A stretch of DNA of 64,000 nucleotides, from positions 11,552,147 through 11,616,146 of the forward strand of contig NC_058518.1 of the NCBI RefSeq assembly GCF_904849725.1, given 5' to 3'. The DNA comes from Hordeum vulgare subsp. vulgare (lineage: Eukaryota > Streptophyta > Magnoliopsida > Poales > Poaceae). The position numbers and the translations under genes are program-made. Shown here piece after piece: positions 20,396-31,400 of this stretch. Position 1 is the stretch's first letter; each line of letters begins with the position of its first letter. Below the pieces are notes generated by a model, which was not told where the DNA came from, made no database searches, and saw nothing but the letters and a program-made list of their open reading frames with translations.

Positions 20396-22273
20396 TGACT
20401 AGGGATGTTATTACAATTGGGAAGAAAACTACGGGCGATGGTGGAGACGGCGTTATTGTTGGCGTGACCCAAGCGAAGATGCCAGAGATCGTCGGTGGTG
20501 ATGGAGAGGGCTGCCTGCACACCGGAGTTGCTGAAGAAAGGGTAGAGGTCTCCATGACTATTTGATCTCATGATCAGCCTCCCCGTTGCTAGGTCCGTCA
20601 CGGAAAAACCGAAAGGGTCAAAAGCAATAGAGCAAAAGTTGTCTATAGTGAAACGGCGTACTGAAATAAGATTTTTGATGATGGAGGGGGAGATCAACAC
20701 ATCATTGAGAGAAAAATTGGAGAGAGAGGTGGAGCCGACGGCAGTGATGGGTAGGCGGGAACCGTCACCGACGAGGATGCCAGAGGAGTGACGCAAAGAG
20801 GGAGAACCATACGAGGTGAGAGTGTTTGCGTTACCTGCGACGTGCGACGTAGCGCCCGTGTCGAGGAACCAGTCCGGCGTGCCGCCGGCATGTTGTTGCT
20901 GCAGGGTCAGGTTCTGGAGGGCCGCGTAGAGTTGGTGGTACTGCTCCCAAGATCGCCCGATGCTGGGAGTGGGAGGGGCGGCCACGGGATAGGCCTGGTG
21001 CACCGGAGGCGGACGCGGGCCGAGGAGGCCGGCTGCGTTGGGAGCCACCCAGGGAGGCCGAGCAGCGGGTACGTTGGTGAGGAGGGTGCCGTAGGGGGCG
21101 AAGAAGCCAGCTGGTGGTGCGGCGGGTCCCGGAGAAGGCGAACCGCGCCCGGCGCCGGAGCCGCGCCCACGTCCACGTCCGCGGCCACGGCCGCGTCCTC
21201 CTCGGTCGCGATCGCTGGCAGGAGAGGCGGGGCCTCTGTCGCGGTCGGTGGAGCCACTGGTGGTGCCCGGAGGTGGTGACGGAGGTCCCGCCAGGAGCGT
21301 GCCCGATGGCGAGGGCGGTGGCCGTTCCTTCGGGGCGTCCGTCGAGGCGGGCGCGTTCGTTGGCGGAGAGCTCCTCCATGAGCAGCTTGGAGCGAGCCTG
21401 GATGAAGGAGGGGAAGGGCGACTGCATCGGGAGGAGGGTGGCCATGACGTGGAACTTGCGGCTAAGGCCGCGCAGCAGCTGCAGGGTAAGGGATTGGTCG
21501 GAGACAGGCTCGCCGACATCCGCGAGGGCGTCGGCGAGGGACTTGAGGCGGCGGCTGTACTCGGCGATGGAGAGGTCGCCCTGGACGAGGGTGCGGAATT
21601 CGGCGCCGAGGATGACGGCGCGGCCAGGCTGGTTGTCCGTGAAGAGGAGGTGGAGCTGCATCCAGATGTGGTGCGCAGAGCTGGCGGGGGTGGCGACGGC
21701 AGCCAGGAGCTCGTCGTCGACGACTCCATGCAGCCAGAGGACGACGGTGAGGTCATCGGTGTGCCAGAGGGCACTCTGGGCGAGGGGCTCAGTGGCGTCG
21801 TCAAGGTGGTGCTGGACCTCGTGTTTGCAGGCGACGAGGTAGAAGAGCTGGCGCCAGCGGGTGTAGTTGCCGGACTCGAGGTGAAGTTTGGCGGAGAAGA
21901 AGTGCGCGATGGAGGCGGGCAGGCCGTTGGCCACGGAGGAAGGCCCGGCGTCGCAGTCGAGGCCGAGAGCGGGGACGAGGGCGCGATCCGGAACGCCGAG
22001 AGGAGGGCGTGGGATGGCGACGCTGCCCGCTGTGCGGAGGGCACCCATGGCAGGAGGAGTAGGCGTCGCGGAGGAGGAGGCCGCGCCGTCGTCCCGTACG
22101 GCAGTTTTGCCGAGGGCGGCGGGGGAGGCACGACAGGGCGCGGGGGCGACGGCCGGGGCTGGAGGCCGTGGGGCGAGCACGGCGGGTGCAGCAGCGAGAG
22201 GAACGGGAGCGGCGGGTGGTGGAGAGGCACCGTCAAGCTCGGCCGAGCGGGTGCGGCGGAGGAGACGGTGCAT
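20396..22273 (-). pseudogene. Gag, protease and pre-integrase region of the short-LTR Copia
   Basis: The likely start is the ATG at 22273, just after the primer-binding site. An Ala/Pro-rich N terminus is followed by the UBN2-type gag core (HFFSAKLHLESGNYTRWRQL, LTVVLWLHGVVDDEL, EYSRRLKSLADALADVGEPV, LLRGLSRKFHVMATLL). A frameshift near 21300 leads to an Arg/Gly-rich stretch in place of a visible CCHC knuckle, then the protease motif DWFLDTGATSHVAG and a GAG-pre-integrase block with DDLWHLRLGHAN. The frame is cut at 20395 by the Gypsy insertion and the integrase resumes at 7884. Confidence 0.88.
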
Positions 22274-22294
22274 GGTGGGATAGGATCGAGAAGA

Positions 22295-22306
22295 GGGCTG
22301 ATACCA
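22295..22306 (-). other. Primer-binding site of the short-LTR Copia
   Basis: TGGTATCAGCCC on the minus strand directly follows the LTR end CTCTAGTT. The first nine bases match the 3' end complement of initiator tRNA-Met, the usual Copia primer. Confidence 0.85.
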
Positions 22307-22506
22307 AACTAGAGAATAATGTGCTGAGATTGATGATTGTATTGCATCAGAGAGTACACATATATACACGCTGTGGTGTTGGTTACAACGGCTGCAAGCC
22401 ATGCATGCCGGTGCATGCGCACGACCTGGGAGGAGTGGCGCCTAAGCTACCTAGAAGGATCCCGCATGACCAGGTAGTGGGAGTTATCCAAAGGAGGTTT
22501 CGAACA
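22307..22506 (-). repeat. 5' LTR of the short-LTR Copia
   Basis: 200 bp, two differences from 4898-5097, followed by the GGTGA target duplication at 22507-22511. Confidence 0.93.
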
Positions 22507-22511
22507 GGTGA

Positions 22512-23506
22512 GTCCATTCATGTACATCACCTTCCCTTTTCCTTTTTTGTCCTTTTTATTCTTAATTCAGTATGTGATATAAATGTTCAGGTACTTCCAA
22601 CTCTAAGAACTTCTACTTCATGCGTGCTTTGTGACTCTCCTCCTGAGATATGCCATCTGACTGGATATTGCTTTTGGCTCAAGCTTTAGTTAGCATTTTC
22701 TTCAAAAAGGAAATAAATCAAAGAGTTACGAGTTCCAGAAAATTCAAGAAACATTCTAATATGTAAATTTTCTAATAGACTATGAATCTGCAATTTTTCA
22801 TTGAAAATCATTTGCGGTCTTGCACAAAAACACAAAAAATGTGATTATCTGCGATAGCAGGTACTGTTGCTATGGTTTGCTGTTTTAGATCACTGTATTT
22901 ATGTTTTCTCATGTCGGACAGATTTGAAAAGATTTTTCACACAGAATTGTGTGGAATGACGTGTGTCCTAACGTGTACATTCCAGATTATTTTCGAAACT
23001 ACAAATATATCTTTTTACCAATTTTTGGACCTTTACATGCTTGTCATGCAGTGGGATACAGTGAGTATCTTACATCTTTGGGGATTCGCCAGCGTCCTGC
23101 CCCATGGGACAGGCCCAGCAACGAGCCGGCCTCATTAATTACCTGATGACAAATTTTACAGGATTTTCCAGTGCTTTGCTTTTCTTGTCTGCTTAAGGTG
23201 GTCCAATCCAATTGTCGGTATACAGTGAATCCTTGGTATAGCAATAACTGAATCATCAATATTTCATTATTCTCCGAAGGGATCCTGATGTAGACAAACT
23301 ATGTGATGTGCAGGATATTGGTGGCCCTGTACTGATAATTCCTATCGTAATTTCTCAAGTTCTCCTATGTATGCGCTTAGAGGTTTGCTCAGTTCCGTTT
23401 TCCCAAATGTTTTTCTTCATCAAAATTGATTGGTAGCACTATTTTACCATCTTTTTCCCTATGTATGCTAGTCTAAGTACATTTTGCCTGTCTATATTCT
23501 TTGCAG
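22512..23506. other. Intron-like CACTA-1 sequence, no gene recognised
   Basis: AT-rich, ends in the acceptor TTCTTTGCAG before the malectin exon. A stretch at 23055-23145 is more GC-rich and could hold a small exon (GIRQRPAPWDRPSNEP in one frame), but I do not recognise it and cannot tie it to the neighbouring exon. Confidence 0.4.
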
Positions 23507-24000
23507 GGTACTCCATCTTATGCACAGTTTATGTATGAGGATGCTGACTCCAAGTTCGCGCCATCAGTAAAAGGAGTTGCAGCCACTGCTCATTTCAATG
23601 ACCTGCACTACATAATCCCTTGGAGGACTGCACGCATCTTCACTTCAAATTACACCTATTCCTTCCTTGTCAGCCCAGGCCGCATGTTCTTTCGCCTCTA
23701 CTTCTGTCCGGGTGAGTACTATGATGACGATGGAGACTATGCTATCTCCAATGCCTTCTTCGGTGTCACGACAGGAAATCTTGTCCTCTTAAATGATTCT
23801 AATGTTTCACAAACAGCACAGGATATCAGTTTTGCCTACCTTGTGCGTGAATTCTCAGTGAACGTTTCTTCAGGCAGCTTGGACCTCACCTTTGCCCCAT
23901 CAGCACATCGGAATGGTTCTTATGCATTTGTGAGTGGCATTGAGATTGTGCCCATCAGCACATTGGAATGGTTCTTATGCATTTGTGAGCGGCATTGATT
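23507..24000 (+). pseudogene. Captured malectin-domain exon of a FERONIA-like receptor kinase
   Basis: Starting right after the acceptor at 23506 the frame reads GTPSYAQFMYEDADS, TARIFTSNYTYSFLVSPGR, FRLYFCPGEYYDDD, NAFFGVTTGNLVLLND, YLVREFSVNVSSGSLDLTF and GSYAFVSGIEIVP. This is the malectin-like extracellular domain of CrRLK1L/FERONIA-type receptor kinases; the TARxF...YxF pattern, the RLYF strand and the NGIE/SGIE end are characteristic. No transmembrane or kinase exon follows. A 55 bp tandem duplication (about 23896-23950 repeated to 24005) shifts the frame and ends the reading in TLEWFLCICERH. It is therefore a dead fragment. Confidence 0.85.
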
Positions 24001-25540
24001 AAATAAGGATTCGGCAAGCTACAAGGGGAGATACAGCACGTTACTATGTTACCTTTTAAATCTCCCCCCCACAGAACTGATAGTTGTAGTTACATTTGCT
24101 AAAATCTGAAGCATGTGGCCTTTTGGAATATGCATCTTTTTTTTTCCTATTTTTTATTTGTTGGAGGACAACATGTATGTACTCATATTTTTGGTTCATC
24201 TTTTTTTTATGTATTAATCGTTTGCACGACACATGATGCCTAATAATAAGAAAAGAGATGTGTATTGATCATGAGTTTAGTATACTTATTTTCAGCTATT
24301 TAGAGGCGTTAATATTGTTTCTGTGGAACAAGCTGCATGGCAAAAATATGTAGCTATACTTAAGAAACTTTGAGTCACCTTACAAATATGCAGCTCATTT
24401 GATATTTTCCATACTTTGGTTTTTAGCTGATGTCCATTCTATTCTGGTGACTGGAGACCGTGGTGGTGGGTTTGGCCACCGGCAGTAGCGCCAGAGTGGG
24501 TGGCGGTGACAGATAAGTTGATAGACGCGGGTTCCTCTATAGTTACAAGTCACACGATCTGTAATGCCTGGATGAATCAGTTAAAGCCAGTATTCCTTGG
24601 CCATCATGTGGTGCTGCCCAGGACCCCACTTATCGCCTCCACTATGATGTAATACCCAGAAGTGCATCCGCGCCGGCGTCAAGCCCAATGACTTCAACGC
24701 CATGGGAAATGCACCTTCCTGATGGGAACTGGCCCTTCAGGTTTTATGGGAGGTTCAGAGACGGATGTGTCGAGTATTCATGGGAGGTCCTCGTCTAGGT
24801 ATAATTTTTCCCTTCAGTCACCTTCTCATTCGCTTGCCTGTTAGTTTACGTGCAAAAAGCTTACGTGTACTACTGTATGGTACAAATATGATGTAGGTTG
24901 ATCTACTCTGGTCTTTTCCAAATGGATGGGTTGCTGTTATATCTTTCTTTTACCATCAAATCGTATTACTTGATTGTTCTAATATACTATCCAAAGGGTC
25001 CACTTATTCCTTCAGGAAAAGCACCTCGAAAGTTGATAAAAAACACTCTGAAAGTTGATCCCAAAAATCACACTGGAATATTCTTCCATTAAGTTGATCT
25101 GGTTCCACTTTCTTGACAAATTTGTGCAAAATGTTTTCAGGTACTCAACCTATTGATGTACATGGACATGATGACTCTCTAGTGTTTATGGACCAACCAA
25201 CCTGTAATCATGGACCTTATTGTCTTGTAGACCATTTGGTGTTTCGAGTGTTTTGGATCTTGCACTTTGTGCATGTAGATACAAACTTGTGTGTTCTGGA
25301 CCATCTGAAGTCTCTCATAGTAACCAATAGTCCTTATCTTTTTGTGACTTGTGTGTTCTAGATGATTGATAAGATGGTCAAAACTATGCTTCCTCTAGGT
25401 TAATTTGTTTGTCAACTTGCGTTCAATGTATGTGCATGTTTATAAACATATTTTGATTGTGGTGTAATATGTGTTTATCTTGAACCTTCTTGTGCGTGTG
25501 AGGATAATAATTGAATATTTTTAGAGCTGGTAGTACAACC
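24001..25540. other. Gene-free part of CACTA-1
   Basis: AT-rich with a short GC-rich island at about 24430-24790 that has no frame I recognise. Nothing else can be supported. Confidence 0.5.
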
Positions 25541-25809
25541 TGTGGTGCACCATGAGCTATACTAATGGCACACCATGATCTATACTAATGGCGCAACTGG
25601 GAGGCATACTAATGGCGCACCTGGGAGGCATACTAATGGCGTACCATGAGCTATACTAATGGCGCACTGCCTGGTGAGCCATTAGTATACCAGATACTAA
25701 TGGCGGCCATTAGTAAAAAAATCTAATGGCGTGATGCTAGTGGCACACCTATAGTGCGCCATTAGTAGCCAAAATAGGTGCGCCACTAGCAGGCCTTTTC
25801 CTAGTAGTG
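25541..25809. repeat. 3' subterminal repeats and end of CACTA-1
   Basis: At least eight copies of CTAATGGCGCACC-like words, mostly in one orientation and then inverted near the end (GGTGCGCCACTAGCAGG), lead into the terminal CCTTTTCCTAGTAGTG. Confidence 0.88.
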
Positions 25810-25812
25810 TCG

Positions 25813-25855
25813 TTTGTGTAGGAAATTTTTGTTTCCCATACAACGTTCCCCAACA
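25813..25855 (+). repeat. Last 43 bp of the 5' LTR of the outer Copia
   Basis: TTTCCCATACAACGTTCCCC then AACA at 25855 matches the end of the 3' LTR at 37588 and shows that CACTA-1 cut the LTR 43 bp from its end. Confidence 0.9.
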
Positions 25856-25856
25856 G

Positions 25857-25870
25857 TGGCATCATGAGCT
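25857..25870 (+). other. Primer-binding site of the outer Copia
   Basis: TGGCATCATGAGCT follows the LTR by one base. The family form is close to TGGTATCATGAGC; this copy has a C for T at position 4. Confidence 0.75.
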
Positions 25871-27108
25871 AGGTTCATGCGTAGATGTTATCTCGAGTAG
25901 AACACAAAAGGTTTTATGGGCGTTGATGTGCGATTTGCTTCACTCCTTAGTCTTTTCTCGATTCGGCAGTATTGTTGGATTGAAGCGGCCCGGATCGACA
26001 TTACTCGTACGCTTATGAGAGACTGGTTTCAACGACTAACATGCAACTCGTTGCATAAAGATGACTGGCGGGTGTCGGTTTCTTCAACTTTGTTGAATTG
26101 GATTTGACCGAGGCGGTCCTTGGAGAGAGGTTAAATAGCAATTTGCACATCACCGTTGTGGTTTTTGCGTTAGTAAGATGCGATTATACTAGATACCCAT
26201 AGCAGCCACGTAAAACATGCAACAACAAATTAGAGGATGTCTAACTTGTTTTTGCAGGGTATGCTTGTGATGTGATATGGCCAAAGACATGATGTGATAT
26301 ATTGGATGTATGAGACGATCATGTTGTAATAGTTAATATCGACTTGCACTTCGATGCTACGACAACCGATAGGAGCCATAGGGATGTCTTTAAACTAACG
26401 TTTGTGTTTGCAGATGCGTTTACTATATTGCTAGGTTCTAGCTTTAGTAGTAATAGCATAGATAGCATGACAACCTCTATGGCGGCACGATGATGGAGAT
26501 CATGGTCTGGCGCCGATGAAAAGAAGATCATTCCGGTGCTTTGGTGATGGAGATCAAGAAGCAGAAGATCATGGCCATATCATATCACTCATGAATTGCA
26601 TCTGATGTTAATCCTTTTATGCACCTTATCTTGCTTAGAACGACGGTAGCATTATAAGGTGAACCCTCACTAAAATTTCAAGATGAAATTATGTTCTCCC
26701 CGACTGTGCATCGTTGTGACAGTTCATCATTTCGAGACACCACGTGATGATCAGGTGTGATAGACTCAATGTTCACATACAACGGGTGCAAAACAGTTGC
26801 ACACGCGGAACACTCGGGTTAAACTTGACGAGCCTAGCATGTGCAGACATGGCCGCGGAACACAAGAGACCGAAAGTCGAGCATGAATCGTATAGTTGAT
26901 ATGATTAGCATAGAGATGTTTACCACTGAAACTATACTCAACTCACGCGATGATCGGACTTGAGTTAGTGGATTTGGATCATGCACCACTCAAATGACTA
27001 GAGGGATGTATTTTTTGAGTGGGAATTTATTAGTAATTTGATTAGTTAAACTCTAATTGTCTTGAACATAGTCTAAGTCCACTTTGCAATATTTTATGTT
27101 GTAGATCA
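25871..27108 (+). other. Untranslated leader of the outer Copia
   Basis: About 1.2 kb between primer-binding site and gag start, without a supported gene. A long leader is normal for BARE1/Angela-type elements. Confidence 0.7.
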
Positions 27109-27930
27109 ATGGCTCACGCAGTAGCATCCTAAATTTCAATACATTCCTACAGAAAGCTAAGTTGAAAGATGATGGAAGCAACTTTGTAGACTGGGCACGT
27201 AATCTTAGGCTCATCCTACAAGCTGGGAAAAAGAATTATGTCCTTGATGCTGCGCTAGGAGATGAACCACCCGCTACGTTTGACCAAGATGTTTTGAATG
27301 CTTGGCAATCGCGTAAGGAGGACTACTCAGTAGTTCAATGTGCAGTCTTGTATGGCTTAGAACCGGGATTCAACAACGATTTGAGCGTCATGGAGCATAT
27401 GAGATGTTCCAGGAGTTGAAGTTTATCTTTCAGAAGAACGCCCGGATCGAGAGGTATGAGACCTCCGGTAAATTCTATGCTTGCAAGATGGTGGAGAATT
27501 CGTCTCTCACTGAACATGTGCTCAAAATGTCTGGGTACTCAAACCGTCTAGCTAAGCTGGGGATTGAACTCCCGCAAGAAGCTATCACTGACAGAATTCT
27601 TCAATCACTGCCACCTAGCTATAAGAGCTTTGTGTTGAACTATAACATGCAAGGGATGAACAAGTCACCCGGCGAGTTATTCGCGATGCTGAAAGTCGTA
27701 GAGTCAGAACTCCAAAAAGAGCATCAAGTGTTGATGGTCAATAAGACCATTGGTTTCAAAAGAAACGACAAAGGCAAGAAGGGTAACTCCAAGAAGAGCG
27801 GCAAAACTGTTGCCAATCCGACGAAGAAACCCATGGCTGGATCTAAGCCGGCAACAAAGTGTTAATTATTGCAAGGGGATGGGTCACTGGAAGCGCAACT
27901 GCCCCGAGTATTTGGCTGATAAGAAGGCGG
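27109..27930 (+). pseudogene. Gag of the outer Copia, with three frameshifts
   Basis: Starts ATG GCT CAC GCA at 27109. One base is missing near 27132 (frame moves to KLKDDGSNFVDWARNLRLIL). Another shift near 27367 moves from VLYGLEPG to QQRFERHGAYEMFQELKF. The gag core continues with RYETSGKFYACKM, EHVLKMSGYSNRLAKLG and SLPPSYKSFVLNYNMQGM. The zinc knuckle reads YCKGMGHWKRNC; an extra A near 27866 breaks its first Cys pair and the frame at once. The piece cannot give a working gag. Confidence 0.88.
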
Positions 27931-29665
27931 CCAAAGAAAAATCAGGTATATGTGATATACATGTTATTGATGTGTACTTAACTAACTCTCGTAGTAGTGC
28001 GTGTGTATTTGATACCGGTTCTGTTGCTCATATTTGCAACTCGAAGCAGGAACTGCGGAATAAACGAGAGCTGGCGAAGGATGAAGTGATGATGCGTGTG
28101 GGAAATGGTTCCAGGGTTGATGCAATCGCCGTCGGCACAATCTCACTTCAATTACCATCAGGATTAGTTATGAACTTAAATAATTCTTATTTAGTGCATG
28201 CGTTAAGCATGAACATTATATCCGGATCTTGTTTATTGCGAGACGGTTACTTGTTTAAGTCAGAGAATAATGGTTGTTCTATTTCTATGAGTAATATCTT
28301 TTATGGTCATGCACCCATTGTGAGAGGTTTGTTCATATTGAATCTTGATTGTGATGATACACATATACATAACATTGAGACCAAAAGATGTAGAGTTAAC
28401 CATGATAGCGCCACGTTTTTGTGGCACTTCTGCTTAGGTCATATTGGAGTAAAGCGCATGAAGAAACTCCATTCTTATGGGCTTTTGGAGTCACTTGATT
28501 TTGGATCACTTGACACGTGTGAACCATGCCTCATGGGAAAGATGACTAAGACTCCGTTCTCCGAAAAAATGGAGCGTGCAAGTGACTTGTTGGAGATCAT
28601 ATATACCGATGTGTGCGGTCCGATGAGTGTGGAGGCGCGCGGCGAATATCGTTATTTTCTCACCTTCACTAACGATTTGAGTAGGTACGGGTATATCTAC
28701 TTGATGAAGCACAAGTCTGAAACGTTTGAGAAGTTCAAGCAATTTAGAGTGAAGATGAAAATCATCGTAACAAGAAGATCAAGTTCCTGCGTTCTGATCG
28801 AGGGGGCGAATATCTGAGTTTCAAGTTTTGTGCTCACTTAGGACAATGTGGAATTGTTTCACAGTTAACACCGCGTGGAACACCACAGCGTAATGATGTG
28901 TCCGAACGTCGTAATCGTACTTTGTTAGATATGGTGCGATCTATGATGTCTCTTACCGATTTGCCGTTATCGTTTTGGGGTTATGAATTAGAGACAACTG
29001 GATTCACTTTAAATAGGGCACCGTCAAAATCCGTTGAGATGACACCATATGAGCTATGGTATGGCAAGAGGCCAAAGTTGTCATTTCTTAAAGTTTGGGG
29101 ATGTGATGCTTATGTCAAAAAGCTTCAGCTTGAAAAGCTTGAACCCAAAGCGGAAAAGTGCGTCTTCTTAGGTTACCCAAAAGAGACAGTTGGGTACACC
29201 TTCTATCTCAGATCCGAGGGCAGAATGTTTGTTGCTAAGAACAGAGATTTTCTTGAGAAAGAGTTTCTTTCGAAAGAATTGAGTGGGAGGAAAGTAGAAC
29301 TTGATGAGGTTGTGGAACCTCTGCTTCAACAGGATGATGGCGCAGGGCAGAGGGAAATCTCTGTTGAGGCAACACCAGTAGAGGAGGAAGCTAATGATGA
29401 TGATCATGAAGCTTCAGATCAAGTTGCTATCGGACCTTCCAGGTCGACAAGATCACGTACTGCTCCTGAGTGGTACGGGAATCCTGTCTTATCTATCATG
29501 TTGTTAGACAACAATGAGCCTGCGAATTATGGAGAAGCAATGGTGGGCCCAGATTCCAACAAATGGTTAGAGGCCATGAAATCTGAGATAGGATCTATGT
29601 ATGAAAACAAAGTGTGGACTTTGGAAGTATTACCTGAAGGTCGCAAGGCTATTCAGAACAAATGA
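27931..29665 (+). pseudogene. Protease and integrase of the outer Copia, decayed
   Basis: The protease motif is VFDTGSVAHICN near 28005. The GAG-pre-integrase block is FLWHFCLGHIGVKRMKKL with CEPCLMGKMTK completing the zinc-binding set. Integrase follows: IIYTDVCGPM (first Asp), a frameshift near 28760, RSDRGGEYL (second Asp) and SERRNRTLLDM (Glu), then FLKVWGCDAYVKKL. An acidic linker leads to the RT start WLEAMKSEIGSMYENKVW. The frame stops at a TGA at 29663-29665, where the family has Trp (QNK-W-IFRKK). Confidence 0.88.
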
Positions 29666-31084
29666 ATCTTTAGGAAGAAGACGGACGCGGACGGAAATGT
29701 AACCGTTTATAAAGCTCGACTTGTGGCAAAGGGTTTTTCACAAGTTCAAGGAGTTGACTACGATGAGACGTTCTCACCGGTAGCGATGCTTAAGTCCGTC
29801 CGAATCATGTTAGAAATAGCTGCATTTTTCGATTATGAAATCTGGCAGATGGATGTCAAAATGGCGTTCCTTACGGTTTTATTAAGGAAGAGTTGTATAT
29901 GATGCAACCCGAAGGTTTTGTCGATCCAAAGAATGCTAGCAAAGTATGCAATCTCGAGCTATCTATTTATGGACTGGTGCAAGCATCTCGGAGTTGGAAT
30001 GAACGCTTTGATGAGGTGATCAAAGCATTTGGGTTTATACAAGTTGTTGGAGAATCTTGTATTTAAAAGAAAGTGAGTGGGAGCTCTGTGGCGTTTCTAA
30101 TATTATATGTGGATGACATATTGCTGATTGGAAACAATGTGGAGTTCTTAGAGAGCGTAAAAGATTATTTGAACAAATGTTTTTCAATGGAAGACCTAGG
30201 GGAAGCTGCTTACGTATTAGGTATTAAGATCTATAGGGATAGATCGAGACACCTAATAGGACTTTCACAAAGCACAAACATTGATGAAGTTTTGAAGAAG
30301 TTCAAAATGGAGCAGTCCAAGAAGGGGTTCTTGCCAATATTACAAGGTATAAAGTTGAGTAAGACTCAGTGCCCAGTAACTGTGGAAGATAGAGAAAAGA
30401 TGAGTACGGTCCCCTATGCTTCAGCCATAGGGTCTATCATGTATGCAATGCTGTGCACTAGACCGAACGTCAGCCTGGCCATAAGTATGGCAGGCAAGTA
30501 TCAAAGTAATCCAGGAGTGGATCACTGGACGAAGGTCAAGAATATTCTGAAGTACCTGAAAAGGACTAAGGAAATGTTTCTCGTTTATGGAGGTGACGAA
30601 GATCGTAAAGGGTTACGTCAATGCAAGCTTTGAAACTAATCCGGATGACTCTAAGTCTCAAACCGGATACGTATTTATTCTTAATGGGGGTGCGGTAAGC
30701 TGGTGCAGTTTCAAGCAAAGCGTCATAGCAGATTCTACATGTGAGGCGGAGTACATGGCTGCCTCGGAGGCAGCTAAGGACGGTGTCTGGATGAAGCAGT
30801 TCATGACGGATCTTGGAGTTGTGCCGAGCGCACTAAATCCAATAACTCTGTTCTGTGATAACACTGGTGCCATTGCTTTAGCAAAGGAACCAAGGTTTCA
30901 CAAGAAGACCAGACACATCAAACGACGCTTCAACCTCATCCGAGACTACGTTGAAGGAGAGGACGTAAATATTTGCAAAGTGCACACGGATCTGAATGCA
31001 GCAGATCCGCTGACTAAACCTCTTCCACGAGCGAAGCATGATCAACACCAGAACAGTATGGGTGTTAGATTCATTCCAATGTAA
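29666..31084 (+). pseudogene. RT and RNase H of the outer Copia, decayed
   Basis: RT continues after the TGA with YKARLVAKGFSQVQGVDYDE and QMDVKMAFL. A frameshift near 29875 leads to KEELYMMQPEGF, and a TAA lies at about 30064. The catalytic YVDD is at 30106-30117. A last frameshift near 30607 joins to RNase H: SQTGYVFILNGGAVSWCS, STCEAEYMAASEAAKD and CDNTGAIALA, which keep the acidic residues. The reading ends at 31082-31084. Confidence 0.88.
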
Positions 31085-31122
31085 ATCGCATAGCAATGTG
31101 AGACTAGATTATTGACTCTTGT

Positions 31123-31400
31123 CACTACAAGGAATATGCTAATATACGACGCTATATTTTCATCGCTACATCGTCACGGCTTTTAGTTTACGATGATCTC
31201 ACGATGAAAAACCAAGCGTCGAAAACGGAGCGTCACAAATGAACATCAACGACGTTTTGATCAAAATCGTCGTAACCTTTACGACGATTCCTGAATCATC
31301 GTAACCTTTACGAAGATCCTAAATCGTCGTTGGCAATCTAACCCAATCCTACGTGGCAAAATTACGACAAAATCAAAACGTCATGGCTGAAATCAGCCCA
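31123..31400. repeat. Left subterminal repeats of CACTA-3
   Basis: Words such as TACGACGATT, ATCGTCGTAA and ACGACGTTTT occur many times in both orientations. They recur at 35560-35770. Confidence 0.85.

Larger units (their letters stand above)
4898..22506 (-). mobile_element. Short-LTR Copia retrotransposon, inserted in CACTA-1
   Basis: Two 200 bp LTRs (4898-5097 and 22307-22506) differ at only two sites by eye and are flanked by perfect GGTGA duplications (4893-4897, 22507-22511). On the minus strand the LTR starts TGTTCGAAAC and ends CTCTAGTT, so the 3' end is not the usual CA. A primer-binding site matching initiator tRNA-Met follows the 5' LTR, and a G-rich polypurine tract precedes the 3' LTR. 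The order is gag, protease, integrase, RT, RNase H, as in Copia. Without the nested Gypsy element it is about 5.1 kb. The short LTRs and compact size suggest the Ale/Retrofit side of Copia, which is inference. Confidence 0.92.
2031..25809. mobile_element. CACTA-1: non-autonomous CACTA (En/Spm) transposon with captured gene fragments
   Basis: The ends are inverted copies: CACTACTAGGAAAAGG at 2031-2046 and its complement at 25794-25809, flanked by the 3 bp duplication TCG (2028-2030, 25810-25812). A 3 bp duplication and CACTA ends define this superfamily. Without the nested Copia it is about 6.2 kb. Both ends carry many subterminal copies of a TAATGGCGCACC-type motif. No TNP2-like transposase is visible, so it presumably moved with a transposase supplied elsewhere. 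It carries exon pieces of at least three unrelated host genes (2509-2807, 3773-4239, 23507-24000), all on the plus strand. Confidence 0.93.

Noticed and set aside
21114..22312. Plus-strand frames up to 354 residues, Gly/Arg/Glu-rich
   Set aside because: Complement of the Copia gag, GC-rich codon composition only.
22872..23146. Possible exon with GIRQRPAPWDRPSNEP
   Set aside because: No family recognised, and overlapping frames are equally open; left as unassigned sequence.
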